A stretch of 64,000 nucleotides of DNA from Pteria penguin. Its lineage: Eukaryota > Mollusca > Bivalvia > Pterioida > Pteriidae. The translations under genes were made by a program, and so were the position numbers. The stretch lies in NCBI GenBank assembly GCA_035048485.1, contig CM068587.1:26058534-26122533 (forward strand), in the 5' to 3' direction. Below the pieces are notes generated by a model. That model was not told where the DNA came from, did no database searches, and was given only the letters and a program-made list of their open reading frames with translations. Of the stretch, positions 11,581 through 25,269 are shown piece by piece. Within the stretch, counting starts at the first letter, position 1. Each line of letters begins with the position of its first letter.

Positions 11581-12742
11581 TATGTATATTATTAATATGT
11601 ATATCGGTTTAAAATATAGATATAAACCACTGCTTAAATGAGAAACGGAAAATCTTCCTTTTAAGATTTTGTAACAATGTCTTTTGTTAATTACACTGTT
11701 TGATATATAAAGCGTATGCTCATTACTTTAAAAAAAATTTACTATATCAATTATATCGGGAAAGGTGTGCATGTTATCTGCGTTCCACATATGTGGTGAC
11801 GACTTCCTCTTAATATATTGCACATACATTTCTATTTTACAAAAGATCTAGAGCACACTACGTGTAATATTTTCTCGTCTTGAAGTCTACTGTGGCACGA
11901 GATTCCGATTGATACTATCCCGTTCGAAGGATATGGCACGCTTAAGCTTCCGATGGGACTCCACCCGTAACCTTGCGACCTCGAACAAAACCGCTTACTA
12001 GTCAAATGAAACAGGCATCTCCTATTTATAATAAAGTGAATTATTAGGATGATGACTTTTTATATTGTATATTTTTATTATATATTTATATTTTATATAT
12101 TTGAGTTAGTTACTCGGATGTTCCATGGACATCCCGGGGACGGTCTTCGTAGTGCAGATTAGATCATCTAGTACGTCAATCACTGAACACTCTAAAGGTC
12201 ATTGCCCTTAAATCATCGCAGCGAAATTTTAGTGAATTCATATCTGTTGTAAATACTACACGTATGTTTTTACATTCCATGATTATTAAGTTTTTCACAT
12301 TTATGATTTTGATAAGACTTGCATGTAATCTTTAACTCGTCTTCAATCTATCTAAAGGCGATAACATGACTAGGAATATTTGATATTATTGTCAACTAAT
12401 TTTGATTCAGTTATTTAGAAGTATCTGGCCAAATGAAGTTTATGTAGTGACCAATCATATTTATAAGACCTGGTGCCGGTCAATTGGAATTCGCATTATG
12501 TTATTTGTATTAAAATAATACTTTGGATCCCTTCTTTTATCGATTAATTTGGTTTCTACTTCTTTGTATCAGCTACACTGTTGATCTCGTAATTTGCATT
12601 CATGTTTATTGCATCGATTACTTTAGAACTTTCCTTAAATTCGTGTAGCCGAATTTAGGGACAACCTCGGAACCGGACCACAACTGGTGTACAGGAGATC
12701 CCTACTCATCATGGGCGCCTATAATATTTCAACGTACTGTTC

Positions 12743-12757
12743 GGGGGGGGGGGGGGG
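12743..12757 (+). repeat. Homopolymer G15
   Basis: Fifteen consecutive G residues are followed by a T-rich stretch. Such runs are unstable and error-prone in assemblies. Confidence 0.95.
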
Positions 12758-15296
12758 TGTTTTTGTTTTGTTTTATTTTTTCCGGGGCTTTTAGACTTTC
12801 AACAGAAGTGTAATGTTGACCTGGTACTGAAAGGTTTTTCCCCGTTTGAGTTGTTTCCCTTTCAGTTTTATCGTTGTATATGTGTTCCCCATCTTTCTTA
12901 GGCGACACCAAATACTGTGAATTCCAAACTTTGCGATGACTGAAACCGAGATTTAAACTGTTTCATTTTATTTATTTTCAAATATTACCAGACCTGTTCG
13001 ACAAATCACCTGTAATCTTTGACGTCACATTGCCCACTTGACCTACGGATAACAGAAATCCACTTTATATGTTCCGCGTTGATACTTTCACACATCCGCA
13101 TTTTTAGCATATTTATATCCTTGTCAGGAATTTTTCTTTATTATTTTATGATATCAAAACATGTAAAAACATCCGTCAAATGTATATTTGTATATGTGGA
13201 TTTTAAAAGCTATCTATAAACTGTGTATAATATCAAATAATCTTTAACACCGAGGAAAGTAAAAATGGCCATTAAGTTTGATACTTTTGAATAATGATAC
13301 TTGACTGACGTACTGTATATCAAACAATAAATCTTTTCATCTTTTTGAACACCGACAGCGAACGCTGTAAATGGAGTCGATCTCGAAATCATCAGAGAAA
13401 CACATTTTATAGATATTGAATATCCTAAAGTTGAAGTTGGCTTTTCATTTCTTGTTAGATCAGATGAATATATCGATTATTGTGTTCTAACGCTAATTTT
13501 TGACAAAGGTTTTTATTTTGTCAGTGTCATAACTTACGATGCGACATGACCTCATTGTGGCTTTAAAGGCACAATCACTATTTCTCATGCTTTACTAATT
13601 AAAGGTATTATCCTCCAAAATAGTGTGCTGAATATGCATCTTATTATTCACGAAAGTAACAATGGACACTGAGTTTGTAGTTGTCGTAGTAGTAATAATA
13701 ATAATAATGCAATATGCATACATGTCAACTATTCTCAGAGTATTTGAGAGATGTAAAATACCCGAAATTGCTGTAAAGATGTTAAAATTGTAAATCATTA
13801 TAAGAGAACGTAACACAGGGAATCCAATTCAAAGACCCGACATAATTTGCCGAATGTTGAAGAGATGTAAATACTCGAAACTGCAGGATATAAATTCATT
13901 GACGTCAATTGCTGCACTAAATACCAAACGTTTGCGTATAAGACGAGACAGTTTAACATTTCTCACAATAATTCTGAACTATTAAAGTATTGCTATAATT
14001 TCGTTTACACCGTTTGTTGTAAAGTTATTAAAAATACATGTCCTCTCATAATGTCGTTGGTTTCCTCAGATCTTTAAGGTTAAGTTACTGTAGTATTTCA
14101 CATTACAATAATTTTTGAGGGATGTGTATTGTTGTTTTTACAGAATATGATCACGGCATGATTTCTATTGCAAGGGAAAGTGCTTAATTTGCCGAAGTAT
14201 GTGACAAGTTCGTTATTATATACTTTTCTTATATCAAGTGTTTTATAAATAGATTATGCGCTGTATGTACCAAGTTATGAGGTTTACTACTTTAATGAAA
14301 CCTGTTCTACTCTGATCGTATGTAACATTAGTCGAAAAAAAAGCTCACGATAGCTGTATATAATGGATAATAAGACTGTTCATATAAATATAAGAGGATG
14401 TATAATCTTCGTTAACCATAATACAAATATATTTCACGTAATGTTTAGATTTGTAACTAATTCAAATTTATCTTTGTTATGTATTATTCTTTAAAATACA
14501 ATTTATAAATGCCCTATCTTATCCATATTATGTGTCAATCCCAGAAAGACGAAAACACATGAAACCAAAATGGCGGTATGATATAATTTCTTGATAATTT
14601 CAGTCAGTCAATAGACAGAGTAAGTTGAGTGAGGATTCTAAATTAAAAGGTGGTGACATAATATGGATAGTAGATTAAAACAGTAGATTTCATTAGAATT
14701 AAATTTTTGTGTGTAAGGAATGTATAAAAACCGTTATAAAAGCTTTTAAATGATACTTAAAGTAAACACGAGGAAATACCTCGTTGTTAAGCTAATTTCA
14801 TGATTTCATAATAAACAGACAACGTGTATGGTTCCACATTAAATCACATGCGAGGACTGAGTTCAAACAACAATGCATATATTTTAAAACGTTATGTAAA
14901 ATCAAATGGACGGAAAAAATAAGATAATATTCTTGAACAGAAGGAAAATCAAATTTTAAAAAATGAAAATTTATTTTGATGTACTTTTTGCGAAAAGTCT
15001 ATTCTAGTGTTTAACAATAAAATATGATTTCTGAAAATCTAAATAGGAATAATTATTGTACAATAATGGATCACGACTTTTCAGAAACTAGCAAGATACT
15101 AAGGAAAATATCGAGTCGATAAGCAAGCTTATAATCTAATGGTTACAATTTACATTGTACCTGTATGTCCTATTATACGTCACTTATCAAGTGACCACTT
15201 AATCTATTGATTTAAATTTGGCCGTATAGAAATCCCCATTATTTTATGAAGTGTGTGACCTGAACTAAAGTTAAACCGTATTGTTGATCTGAAAAT

Positions 15297-15540
15297 GTTT
15301 CAAACGTTCTGAAGTCAACAAAAGGAAACTACTTTGGTCAGAGTGCCGAAAAATAGAGTTTGTTCTGAATTTCGGGGTTCCGTGAATGACCGTTGTTGTA
15401 CATTATTATTAGTGCCATAGTAACTTGACACCAGTTACTTTCGTACTTTGTATTAATTGTATACATTCAGAACAAATAACACTCTATTGTTTCAACTCTT
15501 TTGAGGTCAACAAATGGAAGTTACTTTTGTTAGAGTGCCC
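15297..15540 (+). repeat. Diverged direct duplication
   Basis: Blocks at 15297-15347 and 15487-15540 share GTCAACAAA-GGAA and AGAGTGCC in the same order and orientation, with moderate divergence. Confidence 0.55.
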
Positions 15541-18028
15541 AAAATGTTCTTTCTTCGACATATATCAAAGTATTTAATCATACAGAGGTATTCTAAAATG
15601 TTGGTGTTTTATCCAAATCCGGGCTTAATCCACTTCCGCTTCTCGAATGGCAGGACAAACAAATTTAAAGTATATACCTAAATTAATGACATTTTATTTT
15701 GCATTATAGACAAAAAATTTTTACATTTTTTGGTCAGAAATTGGCAATTATCTAAGTTCCAACATTTTAGTGCATTCCATTATTGAAATTTTAATGCATC
15801 ATTTTTCTTTTATCAAAATGAGGTCCCAGGTTATATAAGATTGCATGTGTATAAAATTCTAATGGAATGCTGAAAATTAAATAATTTAATGCTATTAAAT
15901 CGGCAAAGTGTCGGTAGGGTAGGTATCGCTTCGGCAACATTCATTACGTTTGTGAAACCTTTGTGGATTCTGTCGTGTAGTTGTGAGATATTTAACTTTC
16001 TATCTTGTATAACATTACATTATTTGATTTATTATTTCATCTGAGGAACAACAAAATACTATTTATTAATGTAATGACTCAAATCCATGTGTAATCTAGA
16101 AATGTTCGATTCCATTTTTATCAGTTTTGTAAAGATTTGTCTTTTGGGGAGGATTCATGGTCTAACCGTTTGGAAGTATAACTTTGCAAAACAAACTTAA
16201 GGATCGTGTTATACTCATTTAACAAAGAAATATATATTGATTTTATATATCCCCCAGTGTTATACAGTTTATAATACAAGTAAATGTAACATTACATTAG
16301 AAAGCCACAAGGATAGAAGGATGGTAGGTAGGAATACATTACGTCTTAATATACGTTTTCAAAAGGAAGTGTCATACACCCTAAATATTGTGTGAACATA
16401 AATGAGAGAGCGCATGTTATCTGAAGCTGCGACCGGACGATGTTACCGATTACTGGAAAAGTATCTCTATCTCGTCTGCTAGGAAAAGTGTATTTTTTTA
16501 AAATAATTTCGAAATGTACATGATTTAGGGGCTAAAATGTTAATGTGTTTGAAGTAAGCATAGGATAACATACAAACTTAAAGATACAATCATAAATATC
16601 ATACGACAAGGAAAGAACTAGATACAAAGATTTTCCAATAGTGTAAAGATCAGAAAACTAAATATTCTTTTAATGATAAAATGTTCAATAACTGGATGTT
16701 TCAGGATCTATAAAACTATATTCGATCGCATTCTCGAGATCTTTCTTGTACCTGTCATGGTTTAAACGGTGATCTGTTAATTAACATGTACTCTTTACTT
16801 GTCATACAGTAAAATGTTGAAAACCGATATATATGATTCAGCGTCTTTCCCACGCGTCAACCGATGATTTTTTTTTCTGCGGGTGAGTTGTTTTATATCC
16901 CTCAAAGTTTAATGCATTCCTGAGTTTAGCAAGTACCTCAAGAAGAGGACTATGGCTGCATAAAGTATGTTAATGTGGGAGTATACTTCCCGATATGCTC
17001 ACATAGGTAACTGTGAAACTGCTTGATTGATCTCCTATCGTGCCTCTTGATTGTGACTGAATGGTTGATTATGACCTTGCCCTCTGTTGTTGTAATCAAA
17101 CAGGATGAGGTATAAACCAACGAACATTCCCTTATCGCAAGATCGAGACAGGGGTTTAAGTATGTGAATTAAATTCCTTAAAATAGCCTACAGGTAGTAA
17201 GTATGCGGGGTTCCTTTGTATCTACAGTATAAATCCGCATTTCATTCATGAGTATTATGTTAACAACTATGATTTATATACTGTTATTTAATCTATGAAT
17301 TACTTTGTTACGACGCTTCAAAGGAGACTTGCATTACATAAATCTTAGTTGCGTTCCCACGTTAAATAACAGTTAAATAAATTATATGCAGATAGGAGTG
17401 TAGTAGATCCGTTCAACCTACAGAAAATATTAATTTTTTTAAGCTTGGTCACAGGCTGTTTCAAACCTGCCTTCTAACTGACGGATATAATTTCAATCGG
17501 ATGTTACACTGTCTCGTGTTATTATTGTTGTTCCATTTTCTTAATTACCCTGTTGAGCTGCGGGCAACACAGTTACGTTATAAATTAATACTGATGTCAT
17601 GACATTGTGAAAATAGCAACGTGATGAGGGAAGGAAAAGTCTTTGCCCTTTCTTCCATCGTATTGATGAAAAGCATTTTTCTTATTTTCTATAGGCAACT
17701 TTGGAAAAGAATTTTATTCAAACGAAAAATTCTCTGATTAATTTCTTATGTAATAAATGGATGCATAATAGTAAAAGCATCAGAACATATGTATACATCT
17801 ATTAATGCACCATGTGCGCATTTTTACAACTAACGTTCAACACCGAAACTTGAAACTCTAAATATTTTAAGAGCTAATATTTCATGAAATTGACCTTAAA
17901 GAAAGACAGTTATGCAGGGGGAGATTCATCTGAGTTTTAGATGAATTTACAACATTTTTTCACAGTAAACATGAAGAATATCTATGTGTTTTTCATTAAT
18001 TTGCGAGACAGAAGCTATCACCTTTTAT

Positions 18029-19319
18029 ATATACCGTATAACCGTAAATTTTGGCGAGTATCAAATTTCGCGATTCAGCATCAGAAAAGCGTATCTTTAT
18101 TTTCGCGAATGCAATTTTTCGCGATTTCAAAGGAAAAAAATACATATTCTTGAACTGTGATATAAAAGGAACCTCGTCAAACAACTGGACAGACAACAAG
18201 CTATACCCGTATATAGGTATATCAGTTTACCTATATGTATAACTGCACTTGCTTCCGCTCAATTCCACGCCTTGTCTGTGCAATCGGCGGAATTGTTGAG
18301 TAAAGGAGACTTTCTGACTTGAACTGAATTTTGTTGACGAAGCAGTCAAAATGACAAGAGTTTTTCTTCCAAACGGCACATAAAATTCCTCAATTTTATT
18401 CGATACATAAGGGCATATAAGTTGTTCCAACATACTGAATTATTGTTTTCGCGTTTGCCCAGTGGTTTTTGGAATGAGTTATGTGGAATTCGGGGGGAAA
18501 TTGGAATCTCGGTTGGCACTTATCAGTCCTCCCGCCATAAATGAGCATGGGAAGGAACACTCCGTCCACTGACCCAGCAATAGTACCTTCGAACAAAAAA
18601 TATGTGAGTAAAAAACGAAAAAGTACCGATGCAAATGCGAACCCCATTAAAATCGAGGTGAGACCAGGTGCCTGGGGTGAGTAAGCGTCCTCTGGTTGTC
18701 TGCAACACCCGTCCTGCACCAAAAGTCCTTCAAAACCCTTTCAAGTAAGGAGGTAAATACATAAATATACACGCATGAACATACGAAAGAGATAGGAACA
18801 CGAAGTCAAATTTTCCCATTCAAGGCAAGAAATGCTGTCTGCCTGAAATTCCGGTGTCAGAAACGCTGGTGAACAAATGTATGTGTATACATGTGTATAC
18901 GTATTATGTCAAATCAAGTATAGTCAAAACGTTAAGACGGTTATTTTGTAATTAAGGGAATACGAGCACGTACAATGGCTTTGATTGCCATATGCCGTAT
19001 TCATTCACGCGTTGATAATTGCTTGTTAGCTATCGACAATGTGTGAAACATAACGAAATCATGGGCTATATAAATTAGGGTTTTAAAATTGCACATACCC
19101 GTAATTTGAGTTTGTCGTCGATCCCCTGGATTTCTACTCGTTTTGCCAAATAGACGTGCATGGCCAATTGAGAAACGGGGATGATATTAATACCAATTTG
19201 GTCCCGTTTTTTTTTTTTTTTTTTTTTTTGGAGTACAACTTTTCACGGTAACTTATTTTCGCGTGTTCATATTACTCGCGAAAATTAGTAGCGCGAAACT
19301 TTCTGGTTATGCGGTATAT
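18029..19319. mobile_element. Inverted-repeat DNA element with TTTTCGCG motifs
   Basis: The left end ATATACCGTATAACCGTAAA at 18029 is matched by the inverse of the right end (ATATACCGCATAACCAGAAA) at 19319. Just inside both ends are TTCGCG/CGCGAA motifs (18063-18125 and 19255-19300). No transposase is visible. The interior carries a nested Penelope-type tail (18655-18725) and a 24-base poly(T) near 19208. It is a non-autonomous DNA transposon; the superfamily is not determined, and no target-site duplication is evident. Confidence 0.6.
18655..18725 (-). repeat. Nested Penelope-type 3' tail fragment
   Basis: On the minus strand it reads GACGGGTGTTGCAGACAACC and then GGCACCTGGTCTCACCTCG, matching the tails at 32820 and 42340. 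It sits alone inside another element without RT sequence. Confidence 0.75.
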
Positions 19320-19879
19320 TCATTCTATGATACACATACCTGATTGAACCTTAAAAACTACAACAACTCTGCATCCCATATGCCGAATGCAAGGCCGATA
19401 TCTTTTTATAAAACAATAAAATTTTGTATTTCAAGAGTTCTTATTCCCATTGTTTAGATATGCACACGAGAAATTTCTACCTTAACTTGATCCTCTCGAT
19501 TTTATAATACTTCTGTCTAATTTAACCCCATTATAATAAAAAGCTATTTCAGACCATTTCCTTACTCGGTATCGATGAATAGAGATTGAGTACATCAAAA
19601 CTAGATACAATAATGACTGTTAGAAAATTGTAATTTAAGTAATTTATTTGAAATAAAGTTTTAAATGTGCTTGAAATATGAAGGCGTCCTTCCTTCAGAT
19701 TCGTCTGTTGACCATATAGTATCTAAAACTTATGGGCTCAAAGTAAAGACTGAAGTTGACAGGTGTGAAAGCTATTTTTATGTTGGGTCAGCTATTACCA
19801 CTGGAATTCCGCTAATTAGTTTATGCTCATCTTAATACTTTAGGATATGGGTTAGTTCTACCTATCTAAATATAGTTGT

Positions 19880-20500
19880 ACCTATGGGCATATGGCGCAC
19901 CAAACTCTTTAGACGTATATATGGTCTGTTATTCATTATTATAAATGGATTGATATCGTTGCTGGTGGACTATTAGTTCCCGAAGTTGTTTTAGTACCTC
20001 TGTTCTTACACTAAATATATACTTCAAATCACTGAGTGAAGACGAATTTGTAAATTATTCTAAAACTAAGGAGTACCTCTCTCATGCATAGCTCTGTCCT
20101 TAAATGGGTTATTTGGCTCTTACTTTTAGGTCAATTTGGTAATAAGTTTGCTCTTCAAATATCTATATTTCCCATTTCCATTCGATATCGCTGCTGGTGA
20201 AGGATTCTTGAGGGTGTCATCAACCCAGGTTTCAGTGCCTCTGTACTTACTTAAAATATATACTTCAAAGTAATAAATAATTTGTTAATTATTCTACATC
20301 TGAAGAGTATCTCCCTAATACATTACTCTGTCCTTAGATAGGTTATTTAGCTCTTACTTTTAGGTCAGTTCGGTAGTGTGTTTGCTCTTCATATATCTAT
20401 TATCGATTTCCACAGGTTAAGCCTTGATTATCACTAAAGAGACATAAGTCGTCGAAATGCTCATATAGTGCACCAAAATATGTTCTAATACTTATTATGT
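19880..20500 (+). repeat. Dispersed repeat family (GCATATGGTGCACCAA type), tandem pair
   Basis: Two direct units of about 240 bases (roughly 19955-20185 and 20190-20425) share AAATATATACTTCAAA, then CTCTGTCCTTA, then GCTCTTACTTTTAGGTCA and TTTGCTCTTC. They are framed by GGCATATGGCGCACCAAA near 19890 and GCTCATATAGTGCACCAAA near 20460. The same family recurs at 33290-33500 and 55770-55900 in this orientation, and at 26990-27080 and 41620-41690 inverted. Confidence 0.65.
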
Positions 20501-20904
20501 GAATGAATGTTGTGTTTGCAGATTGACAGGGTCTGGGTACATTTCGTGAGTCTGATATTGCACCCTGCATATTATTATATGCACATTCAGTTGTGGAGAT
20601 GGCAGCAGCTTTTTATTCTCCTGCAGTAAGCAAACTACGAATATTAGTAAAATCGCCCCATACATTTTTACTATCAATACCTCGATTAGGTTTCATTTTA
20701 CATTATTATTATTGTAATTTTCATTGTCAATTTTGTTGTTGATCGTTCTCATTTTCGGGTCACTACACTCTTTTATTACAAATATACATTCAGTCATTCT
20801 ACTCCTTTATTACAAACAAATGTTCCTGAATTGATATAAAAAAAGCCCTGAAGCTTTCAGGCGCGGCATAAACATCCGCAGACTTCAAAAGCCCACTAAA
20901 TCTG

Positions 20905-21210
20905 CATACATCTTCATTCATATTTCTCGTCGGCCACATGCTTTAATACCATTGCGCCGTCACATATCAAGTGTGAAACAACTTTGTGACAGTCCGTCTG
21001 CATTAATAGCGATTCTGAAAATAGAAATAAAACACACTGATAAATGTTACTGTAATAATGTAAATAGTTACAATTGATAATATCAATAAGACTCACGGCA
21101 TAGAAATGTTCACCTTCACAAAGGCTATGCAACAGACTCGCCCCACTCAGTGATAATTTATCATTTCTATCAGTAATTTTAACAGACTTGTGGTATAAGA
21201 CTTCTATTTA
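20905..21210 (-). pseudogene. Possible ankyrin-repeat exon pair (uncertain)
   Basis: On the minus strand, a segment ending at about 21085 encodes LSGASLLHSLCEGEHFYA and is followed by a donor-like GTGAGT. About 80 bases on, after an acceptor-like TTTCTATTTTCAG, a frame encodes SLLMQTDCHKVVSHLICDGA and then runs to a stop near 20918. The order LLH...G...LL...VV..L...GA is reminiscent of ankyrin repeats. The two pieces do not join in frame if spliced at these sites, so this is either a decayed fragment or coincidence. No neighbouring exons were found. Confidence 0.22.
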
Positions 21211-21631
21211 TAATCCTACCTTCCGTTATAACAGCTTAACGTGAATGAAATTAGGTTGCATCTACTAGTAAATAATTGTGTTATACAATGTTTTATACAA
21301 ACGTTCAAGGATCCGGTCATTATGCCAATTTTTTATTAGTTGTCTCCATGGTGACTTCTGCCACATAACTGAGCCAGTAACTCCTCTTTTTTCTTTTACG
21401 GATCCGCCGACCCAATATTTTCTTTTATTTAGGGAAAAAATAAAAATTCAATTCACTCATTTTTTTATTGCCGCCGATCGTATTCTTCATCAGTTAGAAT
21501 GAAAAAAATGAAATGATCGTACGTGGTTTTAATTTTACATACTTGTGATTAAAATCATGTAAACGCTTAAAGAACTGATTTTACTAAACTTTCCTTGAAG
21601 CGTTTTATAGACTTGGATGAGGTCTATAAAC

Positions 21632-21877
21632 ATGGCAAGTGAAACATGCTACTTCAAAACTGAGTTTAAATGTTTTAAAGATAATAGTAAATGTAGAACC
21701 ATTTTCACGAGAGGAAAAGAAGGACAGATTGTTGGCGAAGCCATATATGATATTATAGGTGAATTAAATGTGGTGGTGGATGAAATAAAATTCAAAACGA
21801 ATGAATCTGATCCCGGTACTTGCACCCCATCCGAAACCCCAGTGTCTATTCTTCGAGGTTTTGGCACAAAGTTTTAA
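21632..21877 (+). CDS. Small orphan ORF, 81 codons
   Basis: The ORF starts in a good context (AAACATGGC) with MASETCYFKTEFKCF and ends with GFGTKF before a stop. It has five Cys and a balanced, mostly hydrophilic composition, and no signal peptide. I recognise no family. Coding status rests on start context and composition only; it could be a chance ORF or an exon of a longer gene. Confidence 0.22.
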   Translation: MASETCYFKTEFKCFKDNSKCRTIFTRGKEGQIVGEAIYDIIGELNVVVDEIKFKTNESDPGTCTPSETPVSILRGFGTKF

Positions 21878-22194
21878 CAGTAGCCATTAGATCTAAAGGT
21901 TAGTAAACATTTCTTATCATATTCATGACATTTTAAAAGTTCATGTTCAACTGTATTGTAACTATTTTTTCTTATCTACAAGACTTTTGTGGTTAAACTA
22001 TTTAATTTAAACTAGTTAACCTAAAGCATCATACTGAGGGACCGCCATACTGATACTATTTTAGAGAATAGAAAATGAAAAAAAAAAATGAAGGGATCTG
22101 GCTTCGAGGTTACTTTCGAGCTCATGTCTGGGACTGAAACACGCTGTCATGCTCTTGATAAATTTCACGTCGTGATCAAATTTTAGTTTGTACT

Positions 22195-22340
22195 CAGTTT
22201 GGATCACCGATTCGTGCTCCAGGTTCTAGGTCGTTTGTTTGCAAAGTCAAAACTGGAGGGTCACGGGTTCGAGTCTCACTCAGACCATCGGGATTGAATG
22301 TTTGTGGGCTAAACATCTCTTCCCTGGCCTTGTAGTTGTA
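22195..22340 (+). repeat. Possible tRNA-derived SINE head
   Basis: GGGTTCGAGTCTC near 22268 fits a tRNA B box, and a degenerate A-box-like segment lies about 45 bases upstream. A tail or second copy was not found in the window, so this is tentative. Confidence 0.3.
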
Positions 22341-23547
22341 CACATGTTTTTAGCATGTTCTTAACTGTTCGTTGGTCAAAAGCTCTGCAGAGCTTGTGTT
22401 CATTGTTCACTTTGGAATATGTATGTGGATCAACATTATTTCCATTTGGGTCTAAATACTTCATATCTGTGTTTGTAAGAGAGGCACAGGAATGTGCAAA
22501 CCCGATTGAAACCACTTATTATTCTGGTAAGTTTATTTGTGTCCTATAAATGTACGCTGAATTTTGGTTTATACTGTTTATTATACGGTTTTAGAAAAGG
22601 TACCACCTGAATTTGATTAAACTCTTCCCATTTTTCAGGAGTTTGCGCAAAATTTGCTAAAGTATGTTTTTTTTTCTGTGGAGACATGGAGGTGGTAGGC
22701 GGTGAGGATACCCGTATCCTGTCATACTCTGCAAAATATGGCATTGTTCGTCCTATATGTCATTCCTGTCTGGAAGAACGTCCTCCGTCAGTCAGAAATG
22801 AAAAAAAAAAAAAAATAAACAAAGCAATCAACATTTTCTGTGTAGTGTTATGCAGCATATTAAACTTTTTAAACCCTGACAATCTGTGGTTTTTGTTTTT
22901 GTTTTGTTTTTGTTTGTTTGTTTGTTTTGTAGCTACCCAATGGACATTTTCAATAAAAAAAAAAATCCGTAAAACGACTAATAAAAAATGGCCTTACTGT
23001 TCTTAATTCCGACAACAGCGCTACTTTATTATAGAGTCTGGTACATGCTGCTGTGGGAATGTCACGAATAAAATCACCTTGTACAGTACGGATATCTCTT
23101 CCAGTTAAATGATTAAAATGGTTTCTTCTAATTATGAATGAATTTGTATCTTACATCAAATCTGCACATTTCAAGTTCCTTAAAATAGACTCCATTTGAC
23201 GAGCATTTATATCGGTTTGTCAAACATCTTCATGTCTGAAAATTACAATAAAGAGGCTGCAAAACGGCAAGTGGAACAGACGACAAATTTGTCATTTCGG
23301 CATTACAGGCTCCTTTTCTTCCCCTTTTCAGAAAATGAACCGGTCCCAGATTGAGCATGGAGACCTGGTAGGGTCTGTCATTTGGACTGACAGACTATGA
23401 GCTACACAGGACACGTGAATCTTCCTGAAAGTGTTCCCTATTCTGATGAAACAGAAAGTTAACTATGGCAATTCCTTTAACATTCTTAGGTCAAATTCGA
23501 ATATGTCTGTCATCTTAAAAGTCCTCCGACGGGAAGTGACATAAAAC

Positions 23548-23694
23548 AAAGAACAATAAACTCAGCATTCACAATATTTCGGTCTCCTGACCTTCTTCCG
23601 GTGAATTGTATTGGAATTGGCATAATTCCAATCAAATTCACCGGAAGAAGGTCAGGAGACCGAAATATTGTGAATATTGAGTTTATTGTTCTTT
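23548..23694. repeat. Near-perfect foldback, 71-bp arms, 5-base loop
   Basis: Arms at 23548-23618 and 23624-23694 pair at about 67 of 71 positions. They contain CACAATATTTCGGTCTCCTG and its inverse, and are separated by GGCAT. A transcript would form one very long hairpin. Flanking sequence is ordinary AT-rich DNA, and no ORF depends on the repeat. Confidence 0.9.
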
Positions 23695-24069
23695 TGAATA
23701 TGTCTGTGTAGGTGGAATAAATGCTAATTTCTTCAAAGTCTCTTTGAGAGAAGACGGAAGACAGAAGACCAAGCCGTATGACACAGATCACCAAGGACAT
23801 GAACATGAAACATGATAATAGTCAATTTAACACAGAAAACGACATTACAAAAAAATATTCAACTGTATTGCTGTTAAGACGATAAATTCAAGTGGCAAAC
23901 ATCACACCACATTGGTGTGGTTAACCGGTTTACGTCCACTGCAAAAGTAACACAATGAAGATACATATTTAAACAGCAATTTCCACACGGAATGTTTTAT
24001 GGAATAATATGCTATGCAATTAGGCCGGTGTCACAGTTAGTGGACTAATAGTCCCCAAGGGCATCAAAA

Positions 24070-24120
24070 GTCTAGTTTTCAATGCTTTTGTATTGACTAT
24101 CTAGTTTTCAATGCTTTTGA
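24070..24120 (+). repeat. Short direct repeat
   Basis: TCTAGTTTTCAATGCTTTTG occurs twice in the same orientation about 30 bases apart. Confidence 0.85.
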
Positions 24121-25269
24121 ACTGACGTGAAATATATATTTGAAATTGTGTAATTCACTCTAAAACTAATAAATATTCATTCATACAATGTCCTGATACA
24201 ATTTGAAATAAGAATTCTCGTTTCATCTTTTTTTTATCTCTGAGTATATATTTTTCTTGGAAATAAATGTCTCATTACCATGACTACTGTCTCTCATTAG
24301 TCTGTTCTTGTACCTTTTCATTATTCTTCTTACCAGTAACCTCATCGCCTTCATCTTTAATCTTGAACAATCTTGCAACCGGCTCTGTGAACACCTATGC
24401 TGTTTTATGCTGATATGACGTCTCGTTTTCATGATATATGTCGGTTTTATTGAATGCAGAGATAACACTTCCACATCTTTTCAAAGTAGTGGTACAAGAT
24501 GACGCCATTTGTTGTGTTCTTGTGTTCTGGCCATCACATAAACCGGAGTGTTGTTTATTGCTCTAGGTTAATTCTTTTTCTTACACATTATATATCTAAC
24601 GTGGCTTCTTCTGAAACATATTTTTACATGGTTACCTGTTGTAGTTCCTGAAACAGTATATCAACTAAAGGCACGGAAGCACATTTTGATTCTATCAATC
24701 TATAGCAAACTTGGCTTTTCCACATTGGTCTCCGACTATCTACTTTTAAATCCACAACGTCACTTACGCACAAAGCGATCCCGCCAATTCCGATGCCAAG
24801 CTGAACTATATAGTATGTGGCATGTTCATACAATACACAGTAGATATTTAAGGAATTGCAAGCCTAAAGTTATCGATTTCTCCTTTTTCAAACTTTGAAT
24901 ATTTTTTTTATAATCATGATAATGGTGTTATAAAATATTGATGAAAGGCTGAAACATCCTGTCCTTGGCACCACCTCATTATGAATATGAAATCACCGAG
25001 ATCAGAACGACTTTGCAGCAGCTGCAAGTGTATCATTTTGCACATTAACAGCACCTTTCAAGGCATAAACAAAGAGTGCACTTTATTGTTATAAGGACTG
25101 AATCCTGATAATCCACCGACACTAACAAATACAAGGAACACATGGTGCCTGTATTAGCCTATTCAATACTCAATTTGAAACTTCAGTCTCCTAAAACTAA
25201 AAAGGCACTTAAAATTTTGTGTCACTGCATTTAAAGAACAAGCAACGCAACTACTTATACTATGGATCA

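Larger units (their letters stand above)
9716..18028. other. Long AT-rich region without recognisable genes
   Basis: Across about 8 kb I saw no ORF over 70 codons with similarity and no credible exon. It holds a minisatellite (11425-11580), a 15-G run (12743-12757), a short (AAT)n run (13692-13708) and a diverged direct duplication (15297-15540). Enhancers or non-coding transcripts cannot be judged from sequence alone. Confidence 0.4.

Noticed and set aside
18396..18722. 108-residue minus-strand ORF with a hydrophobic stretch
   Set aside because: It begins in a Penelope-type tail and runs through a non-autonomous element; no family resemblance.
23510..23806. 98-residue ORF over the foldback
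   Set aside because: It crosses the palindrome, and the reverse frame is nearly the same peptide, so it is not a gene.
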